Assembly (NCBI GenBank): GCA_021399435.1
Contig: JAJTUP010000040.1
Location: 372,001 to 436,000 of the forward strand
DNA from: Diaporthe sp. PMI_573
Taxonomy: Eukaryota > Ascomycota > Sordariomycetes > Diaporthales > Diaporthaceae
Length of the DNA: 64,000 bases
Direction: 5' to 3'
Shown in pieces: positions 1 through 11,238 of this stretch. The number at the start of each line of letters is the position of its first letter. Within the stretch, counting starts at the first letter, position 1. Made by a program: the position numbers and the translations under genes. The notes beneath the pieces are model-generated. The model did not search any database. It was given only the letters and a program-made list of their open reading frames with translations, and was not told the origin of the DNA.

Positions 1-2
1 GA

Positions 3-387
3 GTCTCCCGACAGCGGCATTCTCCATGGAAACCATTTCGGCCCCCACGACTTCGGTCATGGCCAAGGCCACGGACATGACCATGATCGCTACTCCGCCC
101 CGGGCGAAGATGATATAGAGGATTATATGAACCCTCGGAGGAACGTACACAGATGGCCTGGAGGTTTTATGTGGTCACAGAGGACACGTCGCAGCCCCGT
201 CCGACAACAAGATTCCCAAGGCGGGAACCCCGGCCAACCTCGCCCGGTCGAACCCAGCTGCATCAAGAAAGGGGTTTCTAGTTCTAGCGTTTTTGTGTGG
301 GGCCTATTTTCAAATGTGGTACGACTGGTTTTCACACAAGATGCAAAAGTACGGCGTCTTGGCAACGTTCTCTGCCATTCATTGTGA
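3..387 (+). CDS. Partial unknown protein, cut by left edge
   Basis: An open frame runs from the window edge to a stop at 385-387, so only the carboxyl end of a gene is visible. The first part is rich in histidine, glycine and aspartate (repeated HG/HD pairs at 15-110) and is followed by an acidic stretch (GEDDIEDY). The last ~85 residues are basic and look less protein-like, so the true stop or an intron may lie near 130. No family recognised. Confidence 0.3.
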   Translation, partial: SPDSGILHGNHFGPHDFGHGQGHGHDHDRYSAPGEDDIEDYMNPRRNVHRWPGGFMWSQRTRRSPVRQQDSQGGNPGQPRPVEPSCIKKGVSSSSVFVWGLFSNVVRLVFTQDAKVRRLGNVLCHSL

Positions 388-1315
388 GAAAGACTTCGAA
401 TCATAATACATTTTGTACAAGATACCCACCCACGCTTCGGATAGTCGGTACAACTTTAGCTTGAAGCCTCGTCGTCCAACCTTCGGCTGTTGTCAACCGC
501 ACTTCCTATCTGGGGTCTTTGCCCAGAACTTTTTTACGACCGTTCCTGTCACCCAGGCCATGCCAAGATGGCTAGGCCCTGAATGTTTATATTGTGGATG
601 TGCAATGTGCACACAAGCCACGTTGCATTTAGCCTGAATGCTCTTGGCGAAGGCCCGCGCAATTCCTGCCAAGATATTCTATAGCCACACAGGTGGCACA
701 AAGGTCTTTAATCCACAATATCTTATATGAATAAGTCACTCGGGCGCCGGATGATTCCTGGGGGACTGTTGAGCAACCTATAGTGCCACGAGGCTATGAA
801 TAATAGTCTACATGATTTCATCCAACACTGGCTTGGTCTCGTCAAGACAGGATCCATCGAAGTTAATGGAACGAATCATGTCCAAGTTGAACAGAAAATT
901 GGCTTTTCCTCCTACAGTATATCATCATACTGTACAGTACAATAGCGTGTGTAGGAATACGGTTCATTACAGGCAAGGTCTATGCTAAAAGCACATTGTA
1001 ATCTTGACTGAAAAGTACAGGACCTCATACAGTTTCAAAGGTTTATTGCAAGTAATATAAGATACTGTACCAACCGAAATGGTCACAGTACTTGAGCTAG
1101 ATGTTATACATCTCGTCGCGAAGTACCTCTTCACGTGGGAACACAAATACATCCAGCACATTGAACTAATGGGAAACATTATTCGATGGTGTATAAAGGG
1201 TTGGACGTCCTGGTGGACATACACTGCTACATATAGTGCTACCCATTGTTTCTTCTAGACGCACAGCAATTCACATCATAAAGAAACATTTGCTCAATTT
1301 AAGCTTAGGTTCAAC
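388..1315. other. Intergenic, no gene seen
   Basis: No convincing coding frame. The stretch is AT-rich and contains the perfect palindrome TACTGTACAGTA at 928-939, also found at 19296-19307. The last ~100 bases are presumably the leader of the HMG-CoA reductase-like gene. Confidence 0.5.
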
Positions 1316-2371
1316 ATGGCTAAGGCAGACGAGCGCTCAGAAAGCATTCGCTCGTTAATCCTGGCCCATAACCTCGGAGATTCATTGACTGCACCCGATA
1401 TGCTTAAGGACATAAGGATCGAGAATTGTATCGGATTTACCAGAGTACCTCTCGGCTTAGCTGGCCCATTACAGCTCAAAGGCCCCGATTCTATCGGCAC
1501 GCTCTTCATGGACAAGATCTGCGCGCCTCTTGCTACTTGTGAGCCGACACTTGTTGCTAGCTGCTCGAGAGGATGCAAAGCTTTCAATGTTTCTGGCGGC
1601 GTCAATTTTGAAGTCCTCGCAGATGGTATGTCTCGTGCTCCTGTCTTTGTATTCGACGACCCGGGAGCTGCTGTGTGTTTTGCTCGCGCAGTCCCGGCCA
1701 TCAGGGAGATATTTTCCCAGTGTGTCGAGTCAACAAGCGAGCACATCAAGCTCGTGAAGATGGAACCAGCGGTTGTCGGTTCTCGGGTCCATCTCTTCTG
1801 TATGTACCACTGCGGCGGTGCTGCCGGACAAAACATGGTCACCAAGGCTACTAAATATGCTTGCGACATGCTTCGCGAGAACTATGAGACCAAGTTCTTC
1901 ATCCGGGACTTCTTCATTGAAGGCCAGCTGGCGTGTGATAAGAGCGCGTCATGGGGCAACGTGAAGTCGCCCCGGGGCGTGGAAGTTGTCGTTTGGGGAA
2001 CGATCACCAATCAAGCTTGCCAATCAGTCTTCAAGTGCACCACCGATCGCCTCCATATGATTCAAAAAATTGATAAAGACGGAGGCATCCGCAATGGTCA
2101 GTTCGGTTCAAATATCAACACGGCCAACGTCATAGCAGCGATGTTTATTGCGACTGGGCAGGACGCAGGGAGCGTGGCAGAAGCATCGTGGAGTCACTTG
2201 ACCTCTGATTTAGATGATGAGACAAAAGACCTGATCATGACCCTTTATTTTCCATCCCTGCCGGTGGGCACAGTCGGTGGTGGTACGGGATATGCAACCC
2301 AGAAGGAGGCGCTTCAGCTGGTCAAGTGTGCGGCGCCAGGAATGAAGGGCCGCCTCGCGGGAGTGAGTTAA
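1316..2371 (+). CDS. HMG-CoA reductase-like protein, soluble, lacking the catalytic-His tail
   Basis: A 351-residue protein matching the class I HMG-CoA reductase catalytic domain (NADPH-dependent reduction of HMG-CoA to mevalonate). Visible in order: the substrate-loop-like ENCIGFTRVPLGLAGPL near residue 36, the catalytic-Glu segment ATCEPTLVAS near 72, GQNMVTKAT near 168, the catalytic-Lys segment ACDKSAS near 206, the catalytic-Asp segment FIATGQD near 280, and VGTVGGGTGYAT near 320. The membrane-anchor domain of housekeeping enzymes is absent. The frame stops at GRLAGVS, just before the helix that normally carries the catalytic histidine. A GTGAGT donor-like site overlaps this end (2362-2367), but no downstream exon encoding the missing part was found. 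This may be a truncated paralogue; activity is doubtful. The family is sure, the function is not. Confidence 0.85.
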   Translation: MAKADERSESIRSLILAHNLGDSLTAPDMLKDIRIENCIGFTRVPLGLAGPLQLKGPDSIGTLFMDKICAPLATCEPTLVASCSRGCKAFNVSGGVNFEVLADGMSRAPVFVFDDPGAAVCFARAVPAIREIFSQCVESTSEHIKLVKMEPAVVGSRVHLFCMYHCGGAAGQNMVTKATKYACDMLRENYETKFFIRDFFIEGQLACDKSASWGNVKSPRGVEVVVWGTITNQACQSVFKCTTDRLHMIQKIDKDGGIRNGQFGSNINTANVIAAMFIATGQDAGSVAEASWSHLTSDLDDETKDLIMTLYFPSLPVGTVGGGTGYATQKEALQLVKCAAPGMKGRLAGVS

Positions 2372-2709
2372 ACCCTCTACCAGAGCCAGCAGTTCGAGAA
2401 GCCACCAACCGCCCTACTTTCGAACGGATCCAATTGCAGCCTTTTGATCGCCGTATCTCGCCCGACCTACCTCGACATAGCCTATTCATATGGTGGATAA
2501 GTGGGTGGAATACATCAATGCACGACATATCTCTCTACCAAATCATGCAGAAGGTCCGCGGCCACAACGCTCTTTATACAATACATGGAAGCCAACTTGC
2601 ACCCGGGAGATTTACCTGTTTTTCGGCATCTTAATGTATATGTCTCATACCCAAGTCCCTTCGCTCTAAGAATATTGGGAGACTTCATCAGCAGACGCAT
2701 TACATCCTA

Positions 2710-3627
2710 TTGCAAGATTTATGCCAAGAGACCGGTTCCTGCAACTGTGCAGAGGCTTACTTGGACTTCGAGCCAAAGGGATACGTCGATCTTCCCCAAG
2801 ACCCAACTCCAAAACCCAGTGCTGTGCCTTCCGACAAATTTATATCCCCACAAGCATCATTCGGGAGCGTATGGGACAATGTTGGCTCACCACGCCTCGC
2901 AGGAGGAAACCAGCAATCAGCACCGTTACCCGGCATACGACCTCCTGCGCCACCTGCATCATCTCAACTCAGGGATGACTCCCAACGCTCATGGGTCGCT
3001 CCCCCAAGCGAGATTCCAGATTCGATGCCAGACAATGATATCAGAGCGCCTACCTTCAACACACCGACGAGGGTACTGAACTACTTCCTCCAATCCACGG
3101 AGCCACCATCCCTCTCATCAGGTGGACGTTCTAGCGAGGCACCCGAAGGCGGTAGGGACGCCGAGCATATCAACCTCTCACAGTCAACTGCTTTAGACGG
3201 CCTGCTTGGCCGTGGGTCAGGGCTCGATTCGAGCCCATCTACTCGTAGACCACACAGCCATGCGCGTCAGAGCCCATGTCTTGTCAAGACTGTGCCCACC
3301 AGCGAGGACGTGACAAAGGCTTGTGGTGCGGACAAGGTGCCTCCGGGCTCTGCTCCAGCTGCTGGGCCGGGGGCTCATCAGGCGACAAACCCTGACACAT
3401 TGCCCGAGAAGGAGTCTGCTTGTCTTGTCGGCAGCAGTGATTGGGCACACGAAACCCAGCTGATATCAACTGAACCTGCCGTAGCGAACCACCGCCTGGG
3501 GCCTAGAGCACCCCAGCACCTGGAGAAACTGGCGACGAGCATGCAGATGGGGAGGAAGTACAGGCCGAAATACCAGGCCCGAGACATGCGGCCCTTTGAG
3601 AGGGGTTACTGGCTGATGATGGACTAA
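2710..3627 (+). CDS. Unrecognised Pro/Ser-rich protein, start unresolved
   Basis: A 305-codon open frame, long for chance, rich in Pro, Ser, Gly and charged residues and predicted largely disordered. It ends with a basic/aromatic tail (RKYRPKYQARDMRPFERGYW). The frame has no ATG near its 5' end (it opens with TTG), so it is probably the last exon of a gene whose first exon lies in 2400-2700, or it starts at an internal Met. No domain recognised. It follows the HMG-CoA reductase-like gene on the same strand, but nothing ties their functions together. Confidence 0.45.
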   Translation: MQDLCQETGSCNCAEAYLDFEPKGYVDLPQDPTPKPSAVPSDKFISPQASFGSVWDNVGSPRLAGGNQQSAPLPGIRPPAPPASSQLRDDSQRSWVAPPSEIPDSMPDNDIRAPTFNTPTRVLNYFLQSTEPPSLSSGGRSSEAPEGGRDAEHINLSQSTALDGLLGRGSGLDSSPSTRRPHSHARQSPCLVKTVPTSEDVTKACGADKVPPGSAPAAGPGAHQATNPDTLPEKESACLVGSSDWAHETQLISTEPAVANHRLGPRAPQHLEKLATSMQMGRKYRPKYQARDMRPFERGYWLMMD

Positions 3628-4033
3628 ATAAAAACGCACACGATTTGACAGCCTGTTTCTACGCAACGATGGCTGCGATTGCAAAGGCAGATCTTTCATT
3701 ACCGCCCCGATGACGATAGTACGGAGTCTACGGACAGCATGGCGACCAAGTGGCAGATGGGAGCACGAGCAGATGGATACTGGTCCCGAAGCTGGCGTTG
3801 GTGACAATCAAAGCAATTGACATGACGAAGCTACAGACAGTCCTAAAATACTTTCGCCAACAATTATGTACCATACTAAGGACGCACCGAACCGCCTTGG
3901 GGAATGGAATCAAAGGATAACGTTAACGTACATTTAGCAGAATCCCGTACCAAAAAAGAACCGTTCCTTTTCCCGCCGAGTGCCTCACACGTACGCCAGG
4001 TCCGTGGGACTGCTCCCGTCTGTCTCACTCTCT

Positions 4034-4992
4034 TTAGGGCGAGTAGACCTTCTCCATCTCCCTCTGGTACTTGGCAAATTCGGCAACTGCCAAGTCCTGG
4101 TAAGGCTTCTTCTCAGCCGCCGGCAGGGCCTTCCACTCCTCGCTCAGCTCTGGCGACATCCTTCTTTGATGATCTGCGCTGAGTTTGGCCTTGACGAAAT
4201 AGGCGTATGCGTTGACCGCAGGACGCTTGGGCACACGCTCGTCATGAATCTTGAGGGGGTAAGAATTGATGTTGAATTCACGCTTGAGGCGCCTGCGGGC
4301 CACGTTCGCCTGCTGGATCTCGCTGATGGAATGGCTCTCGACCCAGGTCTTGAAGTTGCCCGCATTGATGGCCTTGTTCTGCGCCACAGTCTCATCCATA
4401 CGCTGATGGGAACTACAGTTAGGAATGCTATTTGACATGGGGTGTGGTGGGAGGGGATTCATACCTCCAGCTCCGCAGGTGACAGACTCTTGAACTCGGC
4501 GGAGAGGGCTGTCATCCTTTCTTTCGTGCCGCTGACCCCAGTGGACGGCTTACCCTTCAACGCGTCGCTAACATGGAGCAGCCATCTGGAGCCAGGCAAT
4601 CGCTTGGGCTCTCGGTTGATCAAGGACTTCTTCTTGAGCTCGCGTTTCAGCAACAGCTCTTTCTTCTCGGGACTCAAGTCCTTCTTCTTCCTGGCGACCG
4701 GTTTCTTTGGCTTTGCCGCCGCCTTCGCAGTCTTCTTGGCCTTTGTCGTTGTGGCCTTCGCCTTGGGCGTGGCCTTGGTCTTTGTCGCGGACTTCGCGGC
4801 GGTACGGCCCGTGGTCTTGCTGGCGGTGGCCGTTGCGAAGCCACGCACGGCGACCCTCGACTTGTAGCTAGGCGCGACCAGGAAGCTTCGGCGGACGAGG
4901 GCAACACGCGAGGGCAGCGACTTGGCCGGCAGGCCGCGAGCGCATTTGCGCAAGGCCTGGGCCACGGCTGATCGCATTGTCGCCGACAGCAT
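4034..4992 (-). CDS. Mitochondrial two-HMG-box DNA-binding protein
   Basis: Two exons (4992-4465 and 4402-4034) joined across a 62-bp intron (4403-4464; GTATGA donor, CTAAC branch site, CAG acceptor) give 298 residues. Residues 1-52 form an Arg/Ala/Ser-rich, acid-free presequence typical of mitochondrial import. Residues 55-120 are a Lys/Ala/Thr-rich linker. A diverged HMG box spans about 127-200 and crosses the splice junction. A well-conserved HMG box spans about 233-295 (VPKRPAVNAYAYF start, W and KK.Y core). This is the layout of fungal mitochondrial nucleoid proteins (Abf2/mtHMG1 type), which package and maintain mtDNA. Intact and probably a housekeeping gene. Confidence 0.85.
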
Positions 4993-5075
4993 TTTGGCTG
5001 GTTGTGTGCGGCGACTTTGGTGATTTTTGTGGCTGTCGCTGTGGGGTCGATTGAAGTGCCGAAGTGATGTCGAGG

Positions 5076-5154
5076 TTGTTACTATATGTTAAGAAATAGA
5101 CCATTTTATATAGTGTTCTACGCTTAGGATTATCAAGGGCTAACAGCTTATCAC
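5076..5154 (+). repeat. 79-bp dispersed repeat, copy 1
   Basis: Matches 34905-34983 in the same orientation, without gaps over 79 bp and with 8 differences (about 90 percent). It lies directly upstream of the mitochondrial HMG-box gene. Probably a remnant of a transposon end or MITE. No coding capacity. Confidence 0.8.
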
Positions 5155-6689
5155 GCATTTTTGATTGCAGGGAGAGAACCCCTAACTTCCTCCTCTATAC
5201 CCGCGTCTTGACACCCTGGCCTGCGTGGATACCTCACCTAAGAACTTTGCGCTTACGAAAAGAGGTCGACAAAATACATCATTGTATCCAGACGCGTTTT
5301 TACCACCCCTCGAGCATTCACAAACCAGGGTAGACAAGCCGTTACCTTCCGTACGGGATTTGTTTCCCCAAATATCCTGGAGAACGGATTGATTAAAGTG
5401 GCGGCCAGTTTGGGCTTTTCATCCCCTAGAAACCCTTGCTGCAGGACTCAGAGCCAATGTCGGCCCACCCACCTTTTTGCTCCGCCCACCGAAATATCCT
5501 AAGTGACTTCTTGTTAAAAAGCGAACAGAGTTTGTGGATGCGCAATCCATTTTGGTACACTGTGCGTATGAGACCCGCAGATATATTAAGATCAGAATGG
5601 TCAACTTGCGAGCAAATCAATGTGGACCCGAAGACGGCGCGAAGTTAGGTCAGAGGGTGTGAGCTTTCTGCAGATAAGGCTTGACCCACCACCATGGGCT
5701 ATCTTCCTTGAGATGTTCTTATCCCGATCCCCTTTGCGGTGGACCTGGAAGGCTGCTTCTTTTATTTAGACGGGAGACCAAGTGAGATTGTAATGAATCG
5801 GAATTGGGGGCTGCAATGAGCAACTGACACGTTGCGTCGAACATTTTTGTCCCTCTCCAGCAGCTTCAGAGATTGCGCGATTTCCGTAGCGTCTATGACG
5901 GTGATAGAGACGATATTGCAGAGAGCTCCAGGCCGTAAATTTTTCCTTTGATTTCGTTGACTCATTTTGTGTGGTTAAAGGCGCCATTGATATTCGAATT
6001 CATTGTGTGCTTCATGGGGATTCCAATGCTACGGTATTAATCACAGCGTCCTTCGTTCGGAAGATGGATTGTAGTTCGCAGTCTCTTGGCCATCCCGTGT
6101 CCGGGATTCACTCCAAGAGGCATTGTCTAGAACTCCTACGTCCGACCAGCCGCTTCTGCTCTCCCAGGCGTCGGCCGAAACTTGTTCCATCTTTTCCAGG
6201 TTGCACAGGCAATGTTCGATCATGGCACATATAAGTGGCATAAATGCTGCGCAGCTGGGTTGTGTGATGGATGCATTTTTCAGGTATTTGGAAGGTGAGT
6301 AAGCAGGAGACTTTGAGATGGGATGTATCTCAACCGAGGAGTAGTCTAGTGCGTTTTGAGGAGGGATTTGCCTTGCCTCCTTCAACATCTAGGGTCTTTT
6401 GTGGATTTGTTAACATTTTCCCTTTGACTTTGCAAACTCACATTCGTTTTAATGTTTCGCATCTTGTTTAGTTTAAGATGGAAATACAGGAGTTTCGCCA
6501 AATCGCCGCTAAAGCGGCTCGCAAAACCACTTCGAAATGACTGATGAACTCGCCAGCTCATTTTTGTGCCCCAAATTGCTCAGCAGCGTTTGGGTTGACT
6601 TTCTTGATGCACTCCGCTGGAAGGCAGACTGCAACTCAAAGTGTCACATGAATGAAAGGCAAGGAGGATGAAAAGCCCTGACAGTCGTT
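5155..6689. other. Gene-poor stretch
   Basis: Short frames only, none recognised. A CATTTTGGTACA word at 5549-5560 also occurs at 50096 and 50317. Confidence 0.4.
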
Positions 6690-8143
6690 TGTAATCATAG
6701 ATGAAGAATGGGAAGATAAATGGGAGGAGGACGCTGAAAACCCTGCCTCCGCATATCTTCCCCGGTTCGATGGAGAGATCTAAACCCTAAACTCGATCTG
6801 ACGGTTAAGGGCATTTACATCGCAGAGCCTCGATGGGTCAATCTCGGCTACTACATGACCAGCACAGACTTTACGCGGTGTATCGCGCTTGTCAGCAGGC
6901 TGAAGCCTCCGTTGGAAGGCGGCGATTCGCCGTTGACCACCGTCCTGGCTGGTCGCTTGACAAAAGGCATGATCAAGGGCAGAAAGGTTGATGGCAGGTC
7001 GCTGAGTGATGAAGAGAAATACTTGGTAAGCTGAATCTTATCAGGCACATTTTAAGGCTGCGTAATGTCCATAATCTCATAAGGTATCTAACAACATTTC
7101 CAGCTTATGCGGTGTATCAAGCCAGCGAATGGAAGTAGGGAGGACTCCATCAAACATGCACAACTTGTTGCCATGGATTATTTGACAACCATGAGGTCAC
7201 GTTGCAGTCGTTTTGAAGCCTACATCGACGAGGCTTGTTTGGACAAGTTGGAAAGCCCCATCAATCTCAAGACACATTATCATGATGAGCTCGTAGCTCG
7301 TTCTGCAAACGAGCTCAATGAGTTCCGTGGCATTATGGAAATGCCCACTAACGAGGAGCCCCAAGTCGAGGACAGAAGAACCAGGCTTCGGCAATGGTAC
7401 AGCAAAGCGATTGAGAGGAAACTAGATGAGTTCGGTGGCCAGTCTCCTTTCAAAGACCTCGATTATGACCACCTCTTCAATGAGATTCGGAATCACAACC
7501 GGACCACATTCTTCGGCGGCGCATCTCTGACTATACTACAAGAACTGCTCGAGAAAGAGCCTGAGCTGGGTAAGAAAATTCGCTACTTCCAGCAGGGTGG
7601 AACATTCAACTCCAAACTGAATATCCTCGGGAATCCGTACAATTTTGCGCTTAACACTAAGGCGGCCGAGTACGTCTTTGAGAATCGAGACAAGCTTGGG
7701 AAGTTTACTCTGATCCCCACGGACACCACAAAGAAGCTCGAATGGACGGTCCAGGGGCTGGCAAAATTATCCCCAGCAGTCGGTGTCCTGATCTCTAGCT
7801 TTCCATGGAAGATATGATCCGTGGGAGCTGATCTCGCCGAAGGAAAACGACGAGTCTGCCCTCACTTCTACTAGAATTCCTTGCTTGGCGTGCGGAGTGG
7901 ACCAGTGATCCTCTTTACTCCGCTCCCGGTAGTAAAGGGCACACGGCAATGATGGCAGATCTCACTGCCTTCCTCGCTGCCTTCACCGAGGTGTTCAAAG
8001 ACTTCCGAACGGAACGGGGATCCTTAAAGCAGACTTCGATCAAAGTCGCGATTGAGCAGATGATTCCAGACAGCAACCAGATGGTTCTTCGGGTGGACCC
8101 GGCATCAAAGATAGAGTTGTGGGCCTTTACTACATTCCTATAA
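6690..8143 (+). pseudogene. Decayed nucleoside-hydrolase-like gene
   Basis: Conserved-looking coding segments follow one another but change frame. An acidic segment (6705-6780) and a segment from 6785 are in different frames. The latter splices cleanly across a 78-bp intron (7026-7103, CTAAC branch site) into a 236-codon frame ending at 7817. The tail continues in a second frame (GRYDPWEL, 7800-7865) and then a third (KGHTAMMADLTAFL, ending 8143). No intron explains these changes. The central part resembles inosine-uridine nucleoside hydrolases: GGASLTILQELL, then FQQGGTFNSKLNILGNPYNF (compare GGxxxxxGNxxxxxEFN), then LIPTDTTKK. The amino-terminal DxDxxxDD calcium site was not found. Three frame changes and a missing start argue for a pseudogene, unless the assembly has indel errors. 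Confidence 0.55.
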
Positions 8144-8830
8144 ATGCAGCGGCAGTACTAGGCTTGTGTTTCGATAAACGACTTCTCCAGCTTTCTCGAA
8201 TCGTGTAAAGATGCATCTACAAAAGAAAATATCTAATCATCAGCGGGAATTTGCGAGAACGGTGAAAAAAATGGGTTTCAGCCAATTACTTAGAACGTGA
8301 CCTGTTTCTCAAGTCGGCCAACTCCCTGTGCCTTGTCTTCACCACATATGATTGGTATAGACAGGCTGAATATTCCTCGTCGGGACTCCTTTTGGGCTGC
8401 CAGTCACGCTAGCTGGTGCCAATTTGCATGTGGGAGCCCTATGGGTCACTCCGTTCGCGCAGCCGACCGTGTCCGTCTCCGCTTGGTTGTTATACCTGGA
8501 TCTAAAGATGAAACAACCGAAGTAAATAGTCCTTTGAATAGGTCGATGGCAAAAAGTTCGCCGTCGGTAGATTTCTTCCTCTTGAGATTCCTGAGACGAA
8601 TAGCGCCTTCTTCCTCCGTCTCCCATGTCTCGATGCTGCTGTGTGCTATGTCTTGACACGCCAAATCACCAGCAATTTCAGGGCCTAGAACTTTTGCAAG
8701 CCGCTCTTTTGGTCGCGGCTTGCGAGCATGTCATGTCGGTCGAGTGCCCCGAGTATAGACGGCGGAAGCAGACCAAGAACCGAGACTCGACGCAGCCATC
8801 GCCGACAAATAAGGAGGACGATGCAGCACA
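8144..8830. other. Upstream region of the JmjC-like gene
   Basis: No assigned gene. A protein-like frame (about 8690-8840, ELLQAALLVAACEH) runs into the JmjC-like start in another frame. It may be a lost 5' exon if one indel is assumed. Confidence 0.3.
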
Positions 8831-11238
8831 ATGGGATCGCTTTTGGGGGTTGCGACGGACGGATCCAAGCGCCTCGCTGCTCTCAAGGAGGTAGTGCGCT
8901 GCTGGGGTCGAGACATTGTCCAGCACTACCAGTGGGCTTCCAGGGGGGAGAAATACTGGAACCAACTTCGCACCACAGCGCGGAGAGTCCCTGTGTGGGA
9001 GGAAGCGGTAATTGGTCTGAACTGGTCGATGCTTCAGCGATCTCGGACTGTCCGGCGACGGCCGGTACAGGCTTTGGTCAACCCGATCGAACTGGCTGAT
9101 ATGGATAGCCTTAGGGCTTGGTCGCGCGAGGTTCCATTTCCCTGCCAAAAGCTGGCTGCCAAAGACTTGCCGGATGCCTTTGGGTTCGATAAATATGGTC
9201 TTATGGTTCACAAGGAATTTGCTGTCAACCTACCCGAGCTCGAGGGTACTAGCACTACAGAGGCGCTAGCTGTACTGGAAGCTAACAATGCCGACATCAC
9301 GGCCAAGCAGGGCAGAACGATGCTACCGCAGTAGACATACAAGCACCGGCGGCATCGGAATCTGGTCATACGGGTTCCAATACGGACGACATCGTGGCTG
9401 AAGTCGTTAATGCTTTCCTTGCTGAGACTGTCGATGGCGCAACACCCACCAGCCCTGACCAATCCAGCACTGATTCAGCAGGGGACACGGCCGCAACGAC
9501 TCCGGAGGCTCCGGAAGCTCTTCCGTTCCCCGATAGTACTGACAATGCGAATGCCACTCCTGACAAAGCTACTGGAATGTCGCTCCGTGCACGCAATTCG
9601 CAGTCCTACCAGGAGCCCGCTAAGGGTGCAGGAACATCCAAGCCTAAAGCAGCTCGACTTGCTCCAGTTAAGACCCCAAAGATCCCACCACGATGCTGTC
9701 CGGCCGAGGTCCCATCCACACTCCTATCAGCCCTGGAGAACCCGTCTATGTTCGGGCCGGAGGCTGCAGAGCAATTCTCCCCTTTTCTTGCGCAACTATG
9801 CCGTCCCCATCTACAGCTCCTCGCCACGCGGACATCGGCCATTGCCCTCGCCCAGAAAGCCACCCCGATTGGGAACCAGGATATCTCGAGCGTGACAACA
9901 TCCTTTGGTGTCGATCGTCCCCTCCGTCGCCGTACCGCTTCACTGCCGGATATCACTCAGCCTGCATCTAAACGGCCACGGTTTGACTTATCTCCACCAT
10001 TCCTTCCTCCACCTGTGGCGAGACCAGATGTCGCTGGGCAGCGGCTGATGCATGATCGGATGGCGGATGACACCTACCGGAGGCGAGTTCTCGCTGAGTT
10101 GCGAGAGAAATCTAGCCAGCATACGCCGTCGCGAGACTCCCACGGCGAGGAAACCGATGAGCTTATTCGTATATTACTAGAAAAAGCCGAGCAGCCGAAC
10201 ACGGAGAGCAACCAGGGCTTGGTGGAGGCCCTGTTTTGCACCGGCGACGAAGCACTAGATCGCGTGGAGTCCGGGTCTCCCGACGCTCCGATCATTACCG
10301 AAGGCCAACAGCAGTTCCGATGGAATAAGGGCGATCGGCCGATTGTTCAACTCTTCCGGCGGATGGGCGGTCTTGACAAGTCTGTCTCCATACAGATACC
10401 GTCCCGCAAGTCCACGACCAGGTCCTGTGAAGTCCGGAAACTCAGTGAAGTCCGGAAACGGTTCCTTGAGCAGCACAACGTAGACGAACCATGGAATATT
10501 CTGGATTTGCAAAGCCCCCTCCCGCAGTCGATATTACCAAACTTCCTGACCGGGGAGAACTGCCAACTTCTCCTTCAAGTTCGCAATACCGTGTTGATGC
10601 AGGAGAGTGCCGAAAGGATGGCGGCATCATTGCCCCAGTGGAACGAGTGGAAGAACAATCTCGAATGGGTGCTCTTGTCGGAAGGGGCCCATAACACCGC
10701 CCCACATGTGGACAGCCACGGCTTTGCCACGTGGATTACGGTCCAAGAAGGATTGTTCGGCTTCGGCTGGATGTCCCGTCCGACAGACGAAGAACGAGAA
10801 GCTTGGATGGCCGACCCTCACTCTTATACAGGGGGTCGATGGAGATACGTCGTTCTCAAGCCGGGCCAGTCCATTTTCTTTTTGCCGGGCACCATTCAGT
10901 TTGTTTTTCGGGTCCGAGGGTACCAGACATTGGCTCTTGGTGGTCATATCCTTCAGTGGTCGGGCATTGTGCAATGGATGCAGGTCGTGATGGCCGAGAT
11001 AAGGAACCCGGCCATTACTAACGAAGATATGAAGTGGAGTGCGCCGAAGCTCGTTCGGGTTGTGACAACGCTCGTCAAGACCAAAGCGGAGGAGGGTGGG
11101 TTGGAGGAGCTCGGCGGTGCGGCTGCAGTCGAAAGTTTCTTCGCATCTGTAAAGGTAAGATTGCTACGGTCGTTTGAAGCAGTATGCTGATGAGTCCAGG
11201 AATTTGACCAAAGACCAAGGCGCCGCCTGCCTGCGTAG
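8831..11238 (+). CDS. JmjC-like (cupin fold) protein, one iron ligand apparently replaced
   Basis: Three exons (8831-9245, 9311-11154, 11200-11238) joined by a 65-bp intron with a GCTAAC branch site and a 45-bp intron (GTAAGA...CTGAT...CAG) give about 765 residues. Residues 1-140 are folded-looking and unrecognised. About 140-460 are disordered and Pro/Ser-rich. About 520-740 resemble a JmjC domain: the iron-binding HVD pair at H604/D606 (APHVDSHGFATWITVQEG), a basic strand GGRWRYVVLKPGQSIFF, and LALGGHILQW. At the position expected for the distal metal histidine the sequence reads GTIQFVF (Q668). JmjC proteins are Fe(II)/2-oxoglutarate dioxygenases, many of them histone demethylases. Substitution of the distal ligand would suggest altered or lost catalysis. 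The start at 8831 is uncertain. Confidence 0.6.

Noticed and set aside
2371..2700. Missing carboxyl exon of the HMG-CoA reductase-like gene
   Set aside because: All three frames read by eye. None encodes the conserved His-containing helix.
9240..9320. Apparent frameshift in the JmjC-like gene
   Set aside because: A 65-bp intron with GTACTA donor, GCTAAC branch site and CAG acceptor restores the frame, so no pseudogene call on this ground.
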